Positions 58,511 through 64,000 of a DNA stretch of 64,000 nucleotides are shown one piece after another. The notes beneath the pieces were generated by a model. That model was not told the DNA's origin. It worked only from the letters and a program-made list of their open reading frames with translations, and did not search any database. Position numbers and translations under genes: made by a program. Source of the DNA: Anastrepha obliqua (lineage: Eukaryota; Arthropoda; Insecta; Diptera; Tephritidae); NCBI RefSeq assembly GCF_027943255.1, contig NC_072895.1, positions 78,618,001-78,682,000 of the forward strand. The letters are read 5' to 3'. Numbering within the stretch: position 1 is the first letter of the stretch; each line of letters opens with the position of its first letter.

Positions 58511-60164
58511 AAAAATGAGTTGAAGTTTGATTAGTTTAAAATGAATATTCTGAAATTTCAGAAAAGGTTTTTCAAAAATCGAAAAAACAAACTTCTTCTC
58601 AAAATTAAGTGTCTTAAAATTATACCAATCATATGCCCAAAACCAATTATATTCAGTGAAACAAACAATACATTTCATTTGATATTAAAGTAACTTCCAG
58701 GCGTTGAAGGGCAAAAGACAGAACAATTTAGTGTACCGAGCAATTTCAGATTTTTCGGGGATTAAAAAAAATGGAACACTTCTTAATAAGTCAACTAAGC
58801 AATGCTTTTATACTTAGAAGATTTTGAGCTGTCACTGAAAATAGCTCATTTCCAGACATTCCCTTAGCATTCTTCTGTGTTCTATAAAAACGAGTGTGGG
58901 AATGTTGAAAAAAATAAAAACAAGATCTTCCCTAATATACATACATATACATAGATATGCTTTTTTTGTAGTTTACTGCTGAGCATTATGGATTAGGCTC
59001 GTTTTATGCCGTTATGGAGCAAATTAAAAGTACATAGTAGATTAATTTCGAAAACAGCGCATTTGCTTTGCAGAAGACTTATTTTTGCAATTACGTAATT
59101 ATGAAATTTGGCTTGATAACTTGGGTGGTTCCTTGTAGAATATGGAGAGTTACATGACGACTGATGTCCAGAGTTGCACAAAAAAGAGTGTGCAGAAGAG
59201 GCAATTATCCACCCTGCTGAATGGCACTAGTAGCAGCAACAGCGCCCCATTATCCGATTAAGATGAAACATGAATATGAAGAGGGCGACTGAAGAAAATA
59301 TAGCTGCGAGTGCTGACGAAGTGCTAGATGTATAGGCGACGAAGAACTGATAAGAGACAAACCTAAACTCCTATGAAAAATATAGTCGGGAAAAGTATGC
59401 CAGGCAATTAGAATTAATGTTTGTAAAATGTCGCTTGTCAAAGACCACTCCGAGCCGTTTGACGCCAACCGATATTTCAGACTGGGTGACATCCCTTTGT
59501 GTGACTTCAGAATCTGAAAAAGTGCTACTTTGGGGAATTCCTCTTTCGACGAACAAAACCACACTTTATGAACTTCTAACCCTATATAGAGCAAAAGCAT
59601 AAACGTTGACATCTGAAGCAATGGTCTTTGGAGTATTAAGGGAAAATTATTCGAAAGTTTTACTAGATCTTCCTCCTTCTTATTTGGTACAACAACTGTT
59701 TGTTAATTTTACAAAGTTCCATCAGTAACTCATACCAAGTGCAGACAGAACCTTCCGTAGATGATACTTCCATTGCTCGTGCGCTGTCAACCCCAGGGCG
59801 AAGAGCCGAAGGAACAACATCTTTGGCACGTACGATATGTTCAAGTCGTTTGACTAAGTTCATATTATTAAAGAACTTCTCCAATGACCAAATCATGAAT
59901 AGACCTGGGGCTTGTCATAAAGGCGACGCAGGTAGATCTAAAAGAAAATTAAAATGTTTGACATACTTGCCAACAAATGAGTGAAACGCTTCTATTTAAT
60001 GGAATTGCATGCAAAATTCTTTTCATAACATCATTTCAATTTGAGCAGCAGGTGATGTTAGAAGGTATTTTATGTAGAAGCGTCACAACTCTCAATGGTT
60101 CTTATTACCCATAAATTGGAATAAATAACATATTAGATTATTTTAGAAGCTTTATGAGGTTTGC
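58511..60164. other. 1.6 kb intergenic stretch, no gene seen
   Basis: Open frames of 60-123 codons on both strands between 59250 and 59984 overlap and carry no motif I know. ACATACATATACATAGATATG lies near 58938 (simple repeat). Confidence 0.45.
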
Positions 60165-60590
60165 GCTTCGGCCTCATGATCTTTTGTACTCTCTACTCAT
60201 CACAGTATGGTACCTCAGATAGACCAAGTCCCTATCATGTGCAAATGACTTCGCAGTCTGTGGTCTATGAGAATGCCCTCGAGCATTCTCGGTTTATCCT
60301 TGGGGAAGGTTATGAGTTTTTTAAACCTCTTTTGGTTGTACCCTCCCGGTAAAAATTTCGCCTAGCGTGGTCCCACTCCTAAGCTTCTCCTTGATAATGT
60401 GTTGTCCCATAGCGAGAAAGGGCTCGGGTCCTATTAAAGGCGAGACCGCAGCCTCTCTCTCCAATGCGTCCGCTATTTCGTTCCCAGTTATACCCCTGCG
60501 TCATAGGACCCAAATTAGCCGGATGCTATTGTGTGTTCCTAGTAGATTAAGTTTCTCGATACACTCAAGCACGCACAACCGCGTGGAGAT
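60165..60590 (-). pseudogene. LINE fragment, end of RNase H and beyond
   Basis: The minus strand reads, with a frameshift, LGTHNSIRLIWVPYDAGITG, then GNEIADALEREAAVSPLIGP and EPFLAMGQHIIKEKL. W-V-P-x-H/D-x-G-I-x-G-N-E-x-A-D is the closing part of LINE RNase H, with the last acidic residue D of the ADAL block. IGPEPF is typical of what follows in R1/I-type relatives. Only about 140 codons are left and there is neither RT nor tail. It is a different lineage from the other RNase H-bearing copies in the window. Confidence 0.65.
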
Positions 60591-62128
60591 GATAATTTTT
60601 CTATTCTTTTTATTTTTCTTCCATTATAATGGAACGTTATAATGATAGATAATAAACATGAGATGGTCTGATTCTTCAAAGGTTTGAATAGGAAGTACAA
60701 ACAGTCCATTCCAATGTCACAAGCCTTATTTCTAATAAATAATTATTCACCAGAAGTAGCGAAGCGTGCTGATTAGTACAACTTCTAAAAAGTTTGAATA
60801 TATAATACTCACCATTAAAACCTGGTTTTACCATTTGAAAGTGAGATTCCCTCTTTTTTTCCTTTCTTCGGCTGCAGTCCAAATTTGGTTTATTGGGCCC
60901 AATAGAGACGTTTTTGAATTTTTGTAGAAAAAAGTGGCCTTGGGCCGGACATGTAACGCTTTTTTTGCGACTTGAAGTCTTCACTGAACTTCTAAGTGCA
61001 TAAATTTTGATTTTGTTGGCTTCTATGAACTCTCTGCTAAAGTCTTCAGAAGTTTCGTATATATTTTATTTTTATCGTTTGTACAGCATGCAATTTTCTA
61101 TATGAATATCTGAGAAAAATTGAGAATTTTTTTAATATGTTATCGGTTTCATATTCAGCAGAATTATCAAACCACAACAACAACAACGCATTACATGTGT
61201 TTTCTCCATTACATAAGTTTTAAAAAGAACGCTGTTTAAATAATAATACAAATAGTTTTTGAAAGTACAAAAAAGTAAAGAAAAATTTAATCTGTAAACG
61301 TTGATCTGCTTTTCATGAATCATAATCATTCTACATCATTCAATTAATCATTAAAATATGAGTAGTTAAAACGCGCTCTTAAATATACTAGTGTAATAGG
61401 AAGTGAATAGTTCTTAAAGCACACACATATTTCTCGCAGTGTTTTCGATCACCTAATGCATTTCGTGCAGTACACTCACTCGTTCGGTTTCTGATTCGCT
61501 CGACTTCAATATTTATCTACTGCCTGTGCGGCATATCTCCAACTCTCAACCAAAAACAACACCGCAGTGTGCTCATCTCCACCACCCAACCAAAGCATGC
61601 ATGTAGATAAAAATGTACATACACACACACTAGTACACACATGCACTCTCGCCCATAAATGACGCATGCGGCGTGCGGCGAACTTCGTCTGCGTGAATGC
61701 CGGCAGCCGGCGAATGCTTCTTGCTGGCATAGCGCATTCCCTCCACGATCAGTTCAGTTTCGTTCGCCGAGTTGTCACCAAGTGCTTTGTCCACTTCTGT
61801 GCTCTGATCTGTTCCAGCAATTAGCAAAGTATTTCCAATTTTCTGATTTGGGGAAACAAAAAATTCCTTTGTGTGCAGGATATACCCAAGAAAAAAAAAA
61901 AAAGCAACAACAAAAACAGTATACACATTATTGAAAATTTTGAATGGTTTTAGTATTTCCTGTGTGATCTTCAAACAAATTCACAACAAAATTGCATTGA
62001 AATTTGCGAAAAAAAGCAAAGGATTCTGATTGGCAAACCCTAATTTCAGATTGTAACCAAAAAAAAACTATTAAACGCGGATTCGCGAATTTCGATTAAA
62101 AAAATTATATAAAACAACTTATTACAAA
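60591..62128 (+). other. 5' region and untranslated leader of the beta-tubulin gene
   Basis: No other gene is visible. The last few hundred bases before 62129 must contain the 5' untranslated region, which ends in an A-rich stretch ATTACAAAATG at the start codon, a good insect start context. The minus frame at 61630-61974 overlaps this leader and has no motif. The minus frame at 60676-60984 is also unassigned. Confidence 0.5.
61749..61759 (+). promoter_or_regulatory. candidate initiator, tandem TCAGTT
   Basis: TCAGTTCAGTT contains two overlapping matches to the arthropod initiator TCAKTY, about 375 bp before the beta-tubulin start codon. No TATA box sits 25-30 bp upstream and no clear downstream promoter element is seen, so this is a weak candidate. 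Confidence 0.25.
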
Positions 62129-62185
62129 ATGAGGGAAATCGTGCACTTGCAGGCCGGTCAATGTGGCAATCAAATCGGTGCTAAG
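62129..62185 (+). CDS. beta-tubulin, first coding exon (19 codons)
   Basis: The exon encodes the invariant beta-tubulin start MREIVHLQAGQCGNQIGAK and ends AAG followed by the splice donor GTAAGT at 62186. MREI is the tubulin N-terminal autoregulation signal, and QAGQCGNQIG is the first nucleotide-binding loop, contacting GTP at the exchangeable site. Beta-tubulin pairs with alpha-tubulin to build microtubules. An intron exactly after codon 19 is known from fly beta-tubulin genes (the 56D and 60D types), where it can be long and hold tissue enhancers. The remaining exons lie to the right of the window. Residue 7 is Leu where many family members have Ile. The sequence here is too short to tell which paralogue it is. 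Confidence 0.93.
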
Positions 62186-64000
62186 GTAAGTGGGAATTTC
62201 TTGAAATTCGATCGAGCAACCAATCGATCGATCGATTGATCCAACTTCAAGTCAACAATCTCGCAAACGTTTGAGCGAGTTTCCTTTTTTCGCATTGTCA
62301 GCGGTGATAAAAACACGAGCAAAAAAATTTAAAAATGCATTGCATTTTAATTTCGGTCAGGCGAAGTTTAGTTATTTCTTTTCGCAAATTTTCGCTGCAT
62401 TTTAGGCGCATATTGTTACAGCAGTTTTTGCAGCTTGCGATTGTTGTTGCTTTTGATTGTTAATTTATTTTGGTATTGTTTGATTTGCTGCAGGTTTTGT
62501 GCGTTTTGTGTTTCTGCAAATGCGAGTTGTAGAATTTTTGAAGCCAACCGCAATTGCGCACATTTTGGTGAATTGGAAAAAATCCAGTTTTGTCAGCGGG
62601 TTTCCTTAGCAATTTTCGAAACTGTCAACGAAAAGTACGTATGGGCATACGTACAAACATATAGAGTATAGATGTATATGTAACATACGCGTATAAATGA
62701 ATGTGTATGTATGTATGTATAGTACGTAAGAAGTTATTCGCTATAAATTTTAACTTTACGCGCGTAGAAACTTGTGCGTAGCAAAACTGATAATGGCGTT
62801 GATGATGTCAGGTTCTCTGTTGGAAAATCAATGTCAGGGATCCTCCAACATAATTGAGAAATTAATTTGCAAAATTTTTGAAATATTTAAGCAACTACAG
62901 CCCAATTATTAGTAAGTGGAGTTACTTGCGAAGCAGCCAAAGAAGGAGTACAAAACACAATACAAAGAGTTGAAGTTTAAAAAGTGGTGGCAAATATTTA
63001 CATATTTTATATGAGCCTACCCATCTCATATGTTAGGTACACATTTGTAAAAGTTTTCTTGGCTTTTTTTTATTAAACATAATTCACACTACAACAAAAG
63101 CTATGCAATCTAAAGTTTCAAGCTTGCAAAAAATTAAAAAGTCGAAAAATTTTCATAAACATTTCCTACTCTACTTCTAGTCTGATTAAATAGACTTTTT
63201 CGCAAAATTCCAAATTAAATTTTCCAAAATTAAATTTTTTAAATTTTATTCTATATTCTGACATTTATATGACTTTTAAATAAAATAATAACGGTTAAAA
63301 TGTAACCCGGAAATCAAACCGCAGCTTATTTTGTTTCGCTTGTTGAGTGGGAAACACGAAATACCACTTACTATATATTTTTGAAATCTAGGATTCAAGA
63401 TGATTCGTTTAGTACCAAATGGGACTGAAAGATGTCTTGTTATTTAGTCGAAAAAATAAAAATTACGTTTCAGCATTTATTGTTTGCTCGAGAAAATAAT
63501 AGTTTATATTTAGCATTTTTCAAAGGAAGTTAGAAAATTAAGAGTATTCCAGTTTTTTGTTTTTTTACAAAGGAGGTCCTGAGGACTTCAACGACATTGA
63601 CCATTTTTTTCTACAACAATATTTTGTAATTACCTCTTTTAATTTTAGAAAAATGTAGGAACTCTACGCTTTCTTATATGGAGCAAATGTTCAAGACCGC
63701 CAGCAAAAAAAATAATTGTCAAAAATCAAAGCGATTTTCGAGCCAATTCATACATTTATTTGACTAAGAAGTTAATAGGCTATGAAACATCACACTCGGA
63801 ATTTATTTAAAACTGCTGATTAAAAAGCCTGAAATGTTGACTAAAATTGGGTGCATTCATTTCAATTTCATATTTCATGAAGTTTGAGACTTAGAATTTT
63901 AATGTTTTTGTTGTAGCATGAACTATATTTTTATAAAAAAAATTGTCAATTCTTAAAGTATTGTGCGAATGTTGACTAAAATTGGGTGCATTTATTTCAA
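62186..64000 (+). other. beta-tubulin intron 1 (5' part)
   Basis: At least 1.8 kb of intron after the GTAAGT donor. It contains a GATC-rich patch (CAATCGATCGATCGATTG at 62221-62238), a TATGTATGTATGTATAG run near 62705, and a direct repeat of 33 bp at 63832 and 63968. No exon is recognised before the window ends. Open frames inside are not supported. Confidence 0.75.
63832..64000 (+). repeat. intron direct repeat, period about 136 bp
   Basis: AATGTTGACTAAAATTGGGT and the following 13 bases occur at 63832 and again at 63968 with one difference. The second copy runs off the window, so the true length of the repeat unit and the copy number are unknown. Confidence 0.6.

Noticed and set aside
60676..60984. 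102-codon minus frame resembling the end of a DDE (pogo-like) domain
   Set aside because: HASLLLVNNYLLEIRLVTLE vaguely resembles the DDE_1 block LLLLDNHxSH, but catalytic residues and neighbours are absent; too weak to call.
61630..61974. 114-codon minus-strand open frame upstream of beta-tubulin
   Set aside because: It overlaps the expected leader of the beta-tubulin gene on the opposite strand and has no recognisable motif.
1..64000. CRISPR arrays, prokaryotic operons or phage modules
   Set aside because: No regularly spaced repeats with unique spacers, no ribosome-binding-site/operon structure; spliced genes and fly transposons show nuclear insect DNA.

Overview
The window reads as insect nuclear DNA, most likely a higher dipteran. 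A compact six-exon fatty-acid transport protein gene with 53-97 bp introns, and the 57 bp first coding exon of a beta-tubulin gene split after codon 19, frame an AT-rich stretch of about 55 kb packed with fly-type transposons. A tephritid fruit fly is my best guess from the transposon mix, but that is inference; no species marker is visible.

Layout. The window opens (1-523) inside a mariner element with an intact 5' half. A MITE and a SINE follow, then the Fatp-type gene (4184-6525, + strand, 660 aa, every splice site GT-AG). From 6.5 to 61 kb I find no host protein-coding gene. That desert holds: fourteen Tc1/mariner-superfamily copies, all broken, internally deleted or cut by the window edge; LINE remnants of at least four lineages (R1-like at 9.8 and 46.2 kb; an RNase H-bearing I/LOA-like family at 8.0, 14.8, 36.0 and 54.2 kb, plus a fragment at 60.2 kb; a jockey/CR1-like copy at 16.1 kb; an I-clade copy at 23.3 kb ending in TAA repeats); nine copies of one tRNA-derived SINE; four short TTAA- or TCAA-flanked inverted-repeat elements; and a 680 bp near-perfect foldback palindrome at 9.1 kb. 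The window closes with the beta-tubulin 5' region, exon 1 and about 1.8 kb of its first intron.

How it fits together. The two host genes are unrelated in function (lipid uptake and activation; microtubules) and both run on the + strand. The sequence between them records successive insertions: a Tc1-like element sits in a SINE, a mariner lies in the TA-rich tail of another SINE, and a SINE fragment abuts a Tc1-like end. Two copies of one IS630/mariner-like element share the same internal deletion, so a defective copy was mobilised in trans. No CRISPR, prokaryotic, viral or operon-like system is present. The most interesting structures are non-coding: the foldback element, the TTAA MITEs with internal hairpins, and the SINE family.
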